Positions 13,386 through 18,718 of a stretch of 18,718 nucleotides of DNA are shown here, piece after piece. The DNA comes from an uncultured Desulfobulbus sp. (GTDB lineage Bacteria; Desulfobacterota; Desulfobulbia; Desulfobulbales; Desulfobulbaceae), in the NCBI GenBank assembly GCA_946539945.1, contig CAMNHX010000001.1, forward strand, positions 1 through 18,718. Reading direction: 5' to 3'. The notes below the pieces were generated by a model. The model searched no databases and was not told the DNA's origin. It saw nothing but the letters and a program-made list of their open reading frames with translations. Each line of letters begins with the position of its first letter. Positions within the stretch are counted from its first letter, which is position 1. The position numbers were made by a program, and so were the translations under genes.

Positions 13386-13801
13386 TCGAAGAAATAAAAT
13401 GTGATGCCATAGATGTATTGGATGAACCCAGAAAATCGTTAGTAGGCATGTTTTACGCTCGTTACTCACAAGACGAGAGCGATTATCATGATGTTGGGCA
13501 AATAATCGGCCGCGAGGACGGGTTCTATCTGTGCAGGCATTGGTTTCTTACAGGAGACCTTGAAGATTGTAGTTACGGGCGAGTAACGTATGGTAATACT
13601 GAAGGTTATGGAAATGTATTTGTTATCCCATCAAGCATCATAATTCAAGACGCTATCAATAATGATATAAACGAAAGAGAATTTATATTTTTCGACACGA
13701 TTGAAAATTTTTCAGAGTTTTGCTCCTACATAGCAAGGCAGAGGGCTAAAGGGGCAAGGAGGTATTGGAGTGGGAGAAAATATACTGAGGATGCGGAATG
13801 A
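13382..13801 (+). CDS. AT-rich orphan gene, unknown function
   Basis: This 139-residue acidic protein has many aromatic residues and an alternating strand/helix look (MFYARYSQDESDYHDVGQII, GFYLCRHWFLTGDLEDC, FIFFDTIENFSEFCSYIARQ). I do not recognise it. The DNA is visibly more AT-rich than the genes on either side, like the tandem-HTH gene at 7813-8649, and suggests separate acquisition. The start at 13382 has GGGAGG about 9 nt upstream and an ATGA overlap. It is inserted between a Lar-like gene and the DUF6378 gene. Confidence 0.6.
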   Translation: MIEEIKCDAIDVLDEPRKSLVGMFYARYSQDESDYHDVGQIIGREDGFYLCRHWFLTGDLEDCSYGRVTYGNTEGYGNVFVIPSSIIIQDAINNDINEREFIFFDTIENFSEFCSYIARQRAKGARRYWSGRKYTEDAE

Positions 13802-14100
13802 AGCGGCGTGAAATTTTGGAAACCGCGTCCGCCTGCGTGTGCGGCGACAGGGACGAGCAGTACGGAAATCCGGAGAACAGCTTTGCGCTGATTTCCCGTC
13901 TGTGGAACGACTACCTGCAAGGAGGGGCGGAGCGGAAACCGACGCCGGTGACGCTGGACATCATCTCCCCCCGCGACGTGGCGGCCATGCTGGCCCTGCT
14001 CAAAATCGCCCGCATCCGGGGCGGTCAAAAGCACGCGGACAACTGGGTTGATTTGGCCGGCTATGCGGCGTGCGGAGGGGAAATCGAAGGTGGAAAATGA
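13798..14100 (+). CDS. DUF6378 domain phage protein
   Basis: This 100-residue protein matches the family I know as DUF6378. It has an N-terminal ILETASACVCGDRDEQYGNPENSF, a central ALISRLWNDYL, and then DVAAMLALLKIARI and a final NWVDLAGYAACGGE. It is common in phage replication regions and has been likened to small all-helical nucleotide-metabolism folds, but the role is not established. It overlaps both neighbours by 4 nt. Confidence 0.7.
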   Translation: MKRREILETASACVCGDRDEQYGNPENSFALISRLWNDYLQGGAERKPTPVTLDIISPRDVAAMLALLKIARIRGGQKHADNWVDLAGYAACGGEIEGGK

Positions 14101-14294
14101 GCAAGTCGAATCGGGAGATCGACATCAGCCAGGTGGTGAACAAGCTGCGGAGCATGTGGCGGGCGCGGAGGCAGCACCACACCACGGGCAAGATCACCCT
14201 GGATTTGCATTTCCAGGACGGCGCTATCGTCAAGGCGGACCTGACCGTCGGCCTGCGCCTGAACTCTCCGGAACAACTTGACTTGTTTTCTTGA
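14097..14294 (+). CDS. 65-residue protein ending in a beta-clamp-binding motif
   Basis: This is a small basic protein with an N-terminal helix (NREIDISQVVNKLRSMWRA) and a beta-rich middle (GKITLDLHFQDGAIVKADLTV). Its last residues are EQLDLFS. QLDLF fits the consensus pentapeptide QL[SD]LF by which polymerases, MutS and Hda bind the bacterial DnaN sliding clamp. A short protein presenting this motif at a flexible C-terminus could recruit or block the host clamp. Start by ATGA overlap with the DUF6378 gene. The stop overlaps the TTGACT box of the next promoter. Confidence 0.6.
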   Translation: MSKSNREIDISQVVNKLRSMWRARRQHHTTGKITLDLHFQDGAIVKADLTVGLRLNSPEQLDLFS

Positions 14295-14318
14295 CTTTTC
14301 GGGCTGATGGTTTATGCT
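14291..14318 (+). promoter_or_regulatory. sigma70-like promoter before the late genes
   Basis: TTGACT (14291-14296, one mismatch to consensus), a 16-nt spacer and TATGCT (14313-14318, four of six). The predicted start is near 14325, upstream of a terminator hairpin. Confidence 0.45.
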
Positions 14319-14367
14319 GGCAATGACGACATCGTGAGCATTGCCGGGCATAAAACCCGGATACATC

Positions 14368-14427
14368 AAGCCCGGTGCAAAGCCTTCCGACGCATTTCCA
14401 GCGACGGCGCTTTGCACCGGGCTTTTT
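14368..14427 (+). terminator. strong intrinsic terminator or attenuator
   Basis: A perfect 15-bp stem (14368-14382 with 14410-14424) ends in a T-run (14423-14427). The 27-nt loop itself folds (CCGACGC/GCGACGG with one A-A mismatch). A small CCGGG/CCCGG hairpin (14344-14360) precedes it, and its left arm CCGGGC could instead pair with GCCCGG of the terminator's left arm, an antiterminator-like option. The element ends the replication operon or attenuates entry into the late genes. Confidence 0.75.
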
Positions 14428-14446
14428 CCGTTGGGGAGAACGAAAC

Positions 14447-14989
14447 ATGAACGATATCAAGTTTTTTCGTGGCGTCACGAAATTGATCATGACTTGTGCA
14501 ATTTTTGCACAAGTTGGTTGCGCGGGGCCGCAGGTGACGGCGTTGGACGTGGAGATTGCCCGCGCGCAGGTGGAAACGGCCCGGGCCTGCTACGCCGCGC
14601 ACATGCCGCCCGCGTATCCGGACGCGAGGGACGCGGCGTTGATGCTCATGGCCCGGGCATTGGCCCCGGACCCGTGCCGCGCGACGAACGTTTACGACGC
14701 CCGGCAGGCCATCGCGGCGGCGCAGAATCAGGCCGTGGGGCAGGCGGTGCCAGGCGTGGTGTCCGGGGCCGTGGCGCTGGGCGGCATCATCGCGGGCGCG
14801 GACGTGCTCAAAAATGCCGTGCGCAACAGCGGCGGCGCGATCACGGGCAACAACAACACGGTGTACGACACGCGGAGCAACATCAGCAGCAGCAGGCAGG
14901 GCGAGGGCGCGTCGCTGTCCGCGCCGACAAACGGCCCGGACATGAGCGCGCCGGTCATAAACTACCACCTGCCGGAGGCGCAACCATGA
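14447..14989 (+). CDS. candidate lipoprotein
   Basis: This 180-residue protein has a basic N-terminus and hydrophobic segment (LIMTCAIFAQVG) leading to Cys25. AQVGC is an imperfect lipobox (Gln at -3), so lipidation is plausible but not certain. The rest contains a helical region, a glycine/alanine-rich hydrophobic stretch (about 105-130, AVPGVVSGAVALGGIIAG) and a low-complexity Asn/Ser tail. First gene after the terminator, with GGGGAG about 7 nt upstream. It could be an outer-membrane spanin-like or exclusion protein; no family recognised. Confidence 0.6.
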   Translation: MNDIKFFRGVTKLIMTCAIFAQVGCAGPQVTALDVEIARAQVETARACYAAHMPPAYPDARDAALMLMARALAPDPCRATNVYDARQAIAAAQNQAVGQAVPGVVSGAVALGGIIAGADVLKNAVRNSGGAITGNNNTVYDTRSNISSSRQGEGASLSAPTNGPDMSAPVINYHLPEAQP

Positions 14990-15231
14990 GAGGTACTGTC
15001 GCAACATGCGGGCACTTGTTCCACGACGGCGAACACGAGGTGGAATTCAAGTTCCATTGCCGCAAGGATTGCCGGTGGTTCACGTCCGAAACGAGTGATT
15101 TTGGTCAGTGTGACTGGCGCTCCGTAGATGAACCTGGCTGTTGCTGCCATTTGCAGGCGCAGATTGAGGCGTTGCGGTTCCTGGCCGATGCGGCGTCCAA
15201 AGGGGCCGATGAACTGGAGGCCGACCTATGA
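14986..15231 (+). CDS. small cysteine-rich hypothetical protein
   Basis: This 81-residue protein has Cys/His clusters (C8-x-H10, H24-C25-x3-C29, C42, C52-C53-C54-H55) suggesting metal binding. Both ends are joined to neighbours by 4-nt overlaps. Function unknown. Confidence 0.55.
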   Translation: MRGTVATCGHLFHDGEHEVEFKFHCRKDCRWFTSETSDFGQCDWRSVDEPGCCCHLQAQIEALRFLADAASKGADELEADL

Positions 15232-15449
15232 GCCACGGCATGAGCAATCCGAATTTGGGCAAGCGCCGCCGCATCGAGATTGACGGCGAGAACTACTACC
15301 TGATTGTTACCGACGGGCCGGACGGTTTCTCGGTGGACATCACCTGCCCGCGAGAAAATGCGCCGGAAAATATCCGGATGCGCCGTGCCGTGGAGACAAT
15401 AACCAGCAATATCAACAAAATGCTGGCGGAGGTGCGACATGCAGCCTGA
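15228..15449 (+). CDS. small hypothetical protein
   Basis: This 73-residue protein has a basic start, then beta-strand-like segments (RIEIDGENYYLIVTDGPDGF) and a C-terminal helix. No family recognised. It overlaps the next gene by 11 nt and the previous one by 4 nt, so it is part of the coupled run. Confidence 0.5.
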   Translation: MSHGMSNPNLGKRRRIEIDGENYYLIVTDGPDGFSVDITCPRENAPENIRMRRAVETITSNINKMLAEVRHAA

Positions 15450-15774
15450 CGATTACGTGCATTGTTTGGAAGCGTGTTTTGCCGCCCTGGCGGCCGCGCT
15501 GGCCTGGTGCTGGCGATTGGCCGTGAAGGACCACGACAGACATCTCCGCATCGAGCGGCTCGAACAGTGGCGGCATGAACACATGCGGGAATACCGCGCC
15601 GTGGCGGAGACGTTGACCGCGCTGCAACAGGGGCAGGCGGTGCAGACGACGGAGTTGCGCAACATCTGCCGGAGTCTGGACGAGTTGCGGGACAATCAGC
15701 GGGAGATCATCGCCTCGCGTATTGCGGGCGGCCGCAGGTGGGATGACCCGCCCGCTCCGGGAGGTGCGACATGA
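15439..15774 (+). CDS. single-span membrane protein with coiled coil
   Basis: This 111-residue protein has one N-terminal hydrophobic segment (about residues 8-28) followed by a long charged heptad-rich helix (about 30-95), the topology of inner-membrane spanins or some holin-associated proteins. Two genes ahead of the M15 endolysin, it is the best membrane partner for lysis in this stretch, but that is inference from topology and position. Confidence 0.55.
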   Translation: MQPDDYVHCLEACFAALAAALAWCWRLAVKDHDRHLRIERLEQWRHEHMREYRAVAETLTALQQGQAVQTTELRNICRSLDELRDNQREIIASRIAGGRRWDDPPAPGGAT

Positions 15775-16349
15775 CGCCGATGATTCCCATGCCGGTGCTC
15801 CGGCAAATCTACAGGATTCCGGAGGGGCCGTGGTGGCGGCGAGTGCTGGGCTGGTGGCGGGCTCCGGTGGTGTACGAGGTGGCGGAAAATTTCATCCTGA
15901 CCATCCGGCTCCATCCGAAAGTCGCCCCTGTCAAGCTGTGCCTGCCGGCAGGGTTCCGCTCCGATTTGGCGAGCACGCCCCGGATAAGCTGGGCGTTTGG
16001 GTTTCGCCCAGACAACCCGGCGCTGTGTCTGGCCGGACTATTTCACGACTACTACTACCGCCACGGCGGCTACTTTTCCAGGTGGTGGCCGAACGACTAC
16101 GACGAGTGCGTCCACGGGTTCCGCGACGCGGGCAAATGTTTTGCGGACATGGTGTTCTGTCGCATGATTGCCGAACTGGCCCACGTGAAGACGCCCGGCT
16201 ATGCGGCGTTTGCCGCGCTGGCGCTGTTCGGCTGGCCCTCGTGGCGGGCGAACGCGAAATACCGGGAACTCGCGGCCCATCTGGGCCACGACGGCCCCGG
16301 CTACAACACCGTGACATTGCAGGGGGATTATACCGATGAAGACGAATGA
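15771..16349 (+). CDS. DUF1353 domain phage protein
   Basis: This 192-residue protein has the DUF1353 signature: AGFRSDLASTPRISWAF (61-77), then LAGLFHDYYYR and ADMVFCRMI, and a final FAALALFGWPSW and AKYR. The family is widespread near phage lysis and tail genes; its function is unknown to me, and the conserved Asp/His residues hint at metal binding or an enzyme. Start by ATGA overlap; its end overlaps the peptidase gene by 14 nt. Confidence 0.82.
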   Translation: MTPMIPMPVLRQIYRIPEGPWWRRVLGWWRAPVVYEVAENFILTIRLHPKVAPVKLCLPAGFRSDLASTPRISWAFGFRPDNPALCLAGLFHDYYYRHGGYFSRWWPNDYDECVHGFRDAGKCFADMVFCRMIAELAHVKTPGYAAFAALALFGWPSWRANAKYRELAAHLGHDGPGYNTVTLQGDYTDEDE

Positions 16350-16683
16350 GACGCTGGGCCAGAAACAGCGGCGGTTCGGCCGCATGGTGGCGGCATTGCT
16401 GAACAAGGCCCTGGAGATGGGCTACGAGTACACCTTCGGCGACGCCTACCGCGACACGAGCCTGCATGGAGATTTCGGGCAGAAGCGTGGTTACGGCGCG
16501 GCGAAGAGCCTGCACAAACTGAAGCTGGCGATAGACCTGAACCTGTTTCGCGATGGGAAATATCTGTCGTCAACCGAGGATCACCGCCCGCTGGGCGAGT
16601 GGTGGGAATCGATAGGCGGCACGTGGGGCGGCAGGTTCAACGACGGAAACCACTACAGCCTGGAGCACAACGGCTGCAAATGA
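16336..16683 (+). CDS. M15 family peptidase, probable endolysin
   Basis: This 115-residue zinc peptidase of the VanY/M15C type has FGDAYRD (34-40), SLHKLKLAIDLNLF supplying His60 and Asp67, and LGEWWESIGGTWGG (86-99) leading to GNHYSLEH with His106 and His111. These enzymes cut peptide bonds in peptidoglycan and serve as phage endolysins. There is no signal peptide, so export would need a holin; none is certain, though the membrane/coiled-coil gene upstream is a candidate partner. Start inside the end of the DUF1353 gene. Confidence 0.85.
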   Translation: MKTNETLGQKQRRFGRMVAALLNKALEMGYEYTFGDAYRDTSLHGDFGQKRGYGAAKSLHKLKLAIDLNLFRDGKYLSSTEDHRPLGEWWESIGGTWGGRFNDGNHYSLEHNGCK

Positions 16684-16841
16684 TAGGGCGCGGCGACAAC
16701 AAGACCGACCGTGGGCGGCCGGGGCGCAACGGGAATCAGCCACAGTACCGGGAGGAGGCGACGCCTCCGCAACCGCGCCGAGACCTACGCGCGTGGGCGT
16801 TTCCGGCCGGACAGCCCATGGCCCATATAAAAGCGAGGTGA
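16680..16841 (+). CDS. possible 53-residue basic protein
   Basis: A short Arg/Gly/Pro-rich frame joined to the peptidase gene by an ATGA overlap, ending 3 nt before the next gene. The composition is low-complexity, there is no independent ribosome site or homology, and it might only be coupled junk. It fills an otherwise empty 160-nt space, which is the main argument for it. Confidence 0.35.
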   Translation: MIGRGDNKTDRGRPGRNGNQPQYREEATPPQPRRDLRAWAFPAGQPMAHIKAR

Positions 16842-16844
16842 GAC

Positions 16845-17612
16845 ATGGCGGAACGGAAGAGGGGCCGAACGGCAAAAAATATAGCCGGGGACTCCCTCGT
16901 CAGTCTGGGCAAAGGAGTTATCGGACTGGGCGAGTCGGTGATGGGCTTGTCGGACATGATGTCCCATGGCCTGGCAAGCCGAGGCTGGAGGGCGATGGGC
17001 TACAACCCGGAGGCGGCGCGGCAATACCTGGACACCCTGTACAGCGCGCCGCAACAGGCGGACAATCGGGCCGTCGAGGAGGCGCGGGGCATCTACGGCA
17101 CGACGGCGGCGATGATGGGACATCCTATGACGATGGTGCATACCGGCATAGAGCAGGTTCCGCAGGTGCTCATGGCGGGCAACATCGCCAGGCAGGCCGC
17201 GCCTCATCTCGCCAAGGCGATTCCCGCTCCGGCCGCATCCGCAATAGCGAAAGGACTGGGCGAAGGCGTACTCGGCATGGGCAAGGCGGCGGAACAGATA
17301 GCGCGGAACAATCCGGACGCGGTGGCGAGCGACTGGGGGGCGGCGCAAAACCTGGAGGCGGCGGCGCACGGCGCGGTTGATGCGGCCATCGACAGGACAG
17401 GCAACAGGATTGTGCGGCGGGCAAGCATGGGCAGGTTGCCCGATTCATCCGCCGTGGGCGCTGGACTCAGCGAGGCCGGGCCGGAGAACTACATGCAGCA
17501 AGCGAAAGACGCGATGGTCAGGCGGATGGGCGGAGGCACGGTTCCGGCTCCGGAAGTCGGGCGGAGGAAGGAGAAGCGCCCCGCCATCGACGCGGCGATG
17601 ATTGGGCTGTAA
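16845..17612 (+). CDS. short paralogue of the following large virion/polyvalent protein
   Basis: This 255-residue Ala/Gly/Met-rich protein resembles the N-terminal part of the next gene. SLGKGVIGLGESVMGL (about 20-35) parallels SVGKGVLSIPEFALGM there, and LDTLYSAPQQ...YGTTAAMMGHPMTMVHTGIE (about 62-102) parallels LDNQYSDAQK...WGTTKAALENPSTIAHSAIE. It then diverges and stops. Such amphipathic N-termini occur in large phage ejection or polyvalent proteins. GAGGTGAG lies just upstream. It may be a truncated duplicate or an independent capsid-delivered protein. Confidence 0.6.
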   Translation: MAERKRGRTAKNIAGDSLVSLGKGVIGLGESVMGLSDMMSHGLASRGWRAMGYNPEAARQYLDTLYSAPQQADNRAVEEARGIYGTTAAMMGHPMTMVHTGIEQVPQVLMAGNIARQAAPHLAKAIPAPAASAIAKGLGEGVLGMGKAAEQIARNNPDAVASDWGAAQNLEAAAHGAVDAAIDRTGNRIVRRASMGRLPDSSAVGAGLSEAGPENYMQQAKDAMVRRMGGGTVPAPEVGRRKEKRPAIDAAMIGL

Positions 17613-17633
17613 CCAGGCGATAACCGCACAAAA

Positions 17634-17646
17634 TCGGAAATTCCGA
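17634..17646. promoter_or_regulatory. short inverted repeat before the large virion gene
   Basis: TCGGAA-A-TTCCGA in the 49-nt gap between the two paralogues, flanked by A- and T-rich bases. It is too small and lacks a T-tract, so it is not a convincing terminator; it could be an operator or a translational hairpin ahead of the next ribosome site. Confidence 0.3.
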
Positions 17647-17661
17647 ATTTCTGAGGACGAC

Positions 17662-18718
17662 ATGGATCAGGACCTTTTCAACCAGGTAATGGCGAGCTTC
17701 GACCAGGGCAACCAGGAACCCAAGCGCACACTGGGCGGCACGGCGAAGGACGTTGGCGTGTCCGTGGGCAAGGGCGTTTTGAGTATCCCGGAGTTTGCGC
17801 TGGGTATGCTCAAGCTGTCGCAGATCGGCAGCGAGGGTGCGGAGCAGGCGGCCGGGGGGAGCGACAACGCCTTCGTTCGGGGCGCCGCAGCGGGGGCCGC
17901 AGCACTGAATCCCATGGGCGCTCTGTGGAGATTGGACAGGGCTACAGGCGGATACGCGAATCGTGCGCTGGGCTACTCCAGCGACAAGGTGGCCGAGTGG
18001 CAACAGGCCCTCGACAACCAGTACAGCGACGCTCAAAAAGCGGCGAATCAGCGGGTGCGGGACGCCGAGGGTTTTTGGGGCACAACCAAAGCCGCGCTGG
18101 AGAATCCATCCACCATCGCGCATTCGGCTATCGAGTCGTTGCCGCTCATGTTCGGCGGAGCCAAGGCCGGTCAACTCGTCACCAAGGGCGGACTCAAGGC
18201 GGCCGAGCGGCTGGGGGTGAAAAAAGCCGGAGAGGTTGGGGCGCAACAGACGGCGCGGTATGGGGCAAGGCTTGGCGAAGGCATGGCGGCAGGCGGCGTC
18301 ATGGCGGAGCAGGTCAGTCGGGAGAACGAAGGAGCCCCGCTGACAGCAGGCCAGGGACTGGCCGCATTGGCGGCGGGCGCGGGCACGTCAGCGCTGGGCG
18401 CATTGGGCAGCAAGGTGGGGCGGCGTTTCGGCGCGGTGGACATCGACGAGATGTTCGCAGGCGGCATGGCCGCCGTCGGCAGGGGCGGCGAACGCATGGC
18501 GTTGCAGGATGCGGCGCGGGCGGCGGCGCAGGGCATCACGCCCAAACAATTACGCGAGGGAATCAAGGCAGAGGGCAGGGATTTTGTTGAGCGGGAAATT
18601 GCCCGGCGGATTGTCGAGGGCGGCGGCAAACTGTCGGCGGCGCAGATAGCCAGGGGGATTGCGGCGGGCGCGTTCTCCGAGGGCGGTTTGGAAGAACTGC
18701 CGCAGTCCATGCAGGAGC
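17662..18718 (+). CDS. N-terminal part of a large virion/polyvalent protein (runs off window)
   Basis: 352 codons are open to the window edge with no stop. The start (MDQDLFNQVMASFDQG) follows GAGGAC by 4 nt. It is rich in Ala and Gly with repeated amphipathic stretches (GVSVGKGVLSIPEFALGML, GQGLAALAAGAGTSALGALG) and charged helices (KQLREGIKAEGRDFVEREIARR). This style is typical of the very long proteins that phages inject with their DNA (polyvalent or internal virion proteins). No enzymatic domain is reached within the window. The upstream gene is a shorter paralogue. Assignment is by style and position only. Confidence 0.6.
   Translation, partial: MDQDLFNQVMASFDQGNQEPKRTLGGTAKDVGVSVGKGVLSIPEFALGMLKLSQIGSEGAEQAAGGSDNAFVRGAAAGAAALNPMGALWRLDRATGGYANRALGYSSDKVAEWQQALDNQYSDAQKAANQRVRDAEGFWGTTKAALENPSTIAHSAIESLPLMFGGAKAGQLVTKGGLKAAERLGVKKAGEVGAQQTARYGARLGEGMAAGGVMAEQVSRENEGAPLTAGQGLAALAAGAGTSALGALGSKVGRRFGAVDIDEMFAGGMAAVGRGGERMALQDAARAAAQGITPKQLREGIKAEGRDFVEREIARRIVEGGGKLSAAQIARGIAAGAFSEGGLEELPQSMQE

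Noticed and set aside
1..18718. CRISPR arrays, tRNA or rRNA genes, insertion sequences, integrase or attachment site
   Set aside because: No regularly spaced repeats with unique spacers, no cloverleaf-like segments, and no transposase or integrase motifs were seen. The att region is probably outside the window.

Overview
This window looks like the early, replication and start-of-late region of a temperate tailed phage (prophage) in a GC-rich bacterium. The evidence is a divergent repressor/Cro-like switch, one long rightward run of small tightly packed genes, a recombination and replication set (PD-(D/E)XK exonuclease, RecT-like annealing protein, HU-like protein, replisome organizer, DnaB-like helicase, SSB), and then an M15 endolysin and virion-type genes. 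No gene identifies the host. The overall style (high GC, DUF2303-like, DUF4373-like and DUF1353 genes) would fit a Desulfovibrionaceae-type deltaproteobacterium, but that is a weak inference.

Layout. 1-103 holds no gene I can support. 104-1488 is a leftward lysogeny operon: an XRE-type repressor followed by a membrane protein. 1489-1598 is the switch, with two perfect TATGC-N5-GCATA operators and one degenerate copy. From 1599 everything runs rightward. A Cro-like gene is followed by a small unknown gene, a DUF1874/STIV-B116-like gene (candidate AcrIII-1 ring nuclease anti-CRISPR), a small membrane protein and an excisionase-like HTH gene. Next come a structured-RNA candidate (2987-3169), a protein with a duplicated HTH-like module, a ThyX thymidylate synthase with an unusual insertion, and a small PD-(D/E)XK nuclease. 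5829-9985 is the recombination block: a 'replication terminator'-type protein, DUF2303-like protein, RecE/YqaJ-like nuclease, an AT-rich tandem-HTH gene that looks like an insertion, RecT-like protein and HU-like protein. A second structured element (9991-10172) closed by a 14-bp inverted repeat lies before the replisome organizer. The linker of that gene carries five helically phased ATAACG repeats, a candidate origin arranged like that of lambda O. The DnaB-like helicase, SSB, two Lar-like zinc ribbons, an AT-rich orphan, a DUF6378 protein and a 65-aa protein ending in a consensus beta-clamp-binding motif follow.

At 14291-14427 a promoter-like sequence is followed by a strong hairpin-plus-T-tract, so this is either a short RNA or an attenuator before the late genes. 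Beyond it are a lipoprotein candidate, small genes, a DUF1353 protein, an M15 peptidase (endolysin), and two tandem paralogues of a large virion or polyvalent protein. The second paralogue runs off the window.

Working together, the repressor would hold both promoters off. When it is lost, the Cro side reads through immune evasion (AcrIII-1, Lar-like), nucleotide metabolism (ThyX), recombination and replication in one translationally coupled transcript. At least fifteen junctions are 4-nt ATGA (or TTGA) overlaps, and I used these to choose starts. All functional names come from reading the sequences and from memory of the families; nothing was searched.
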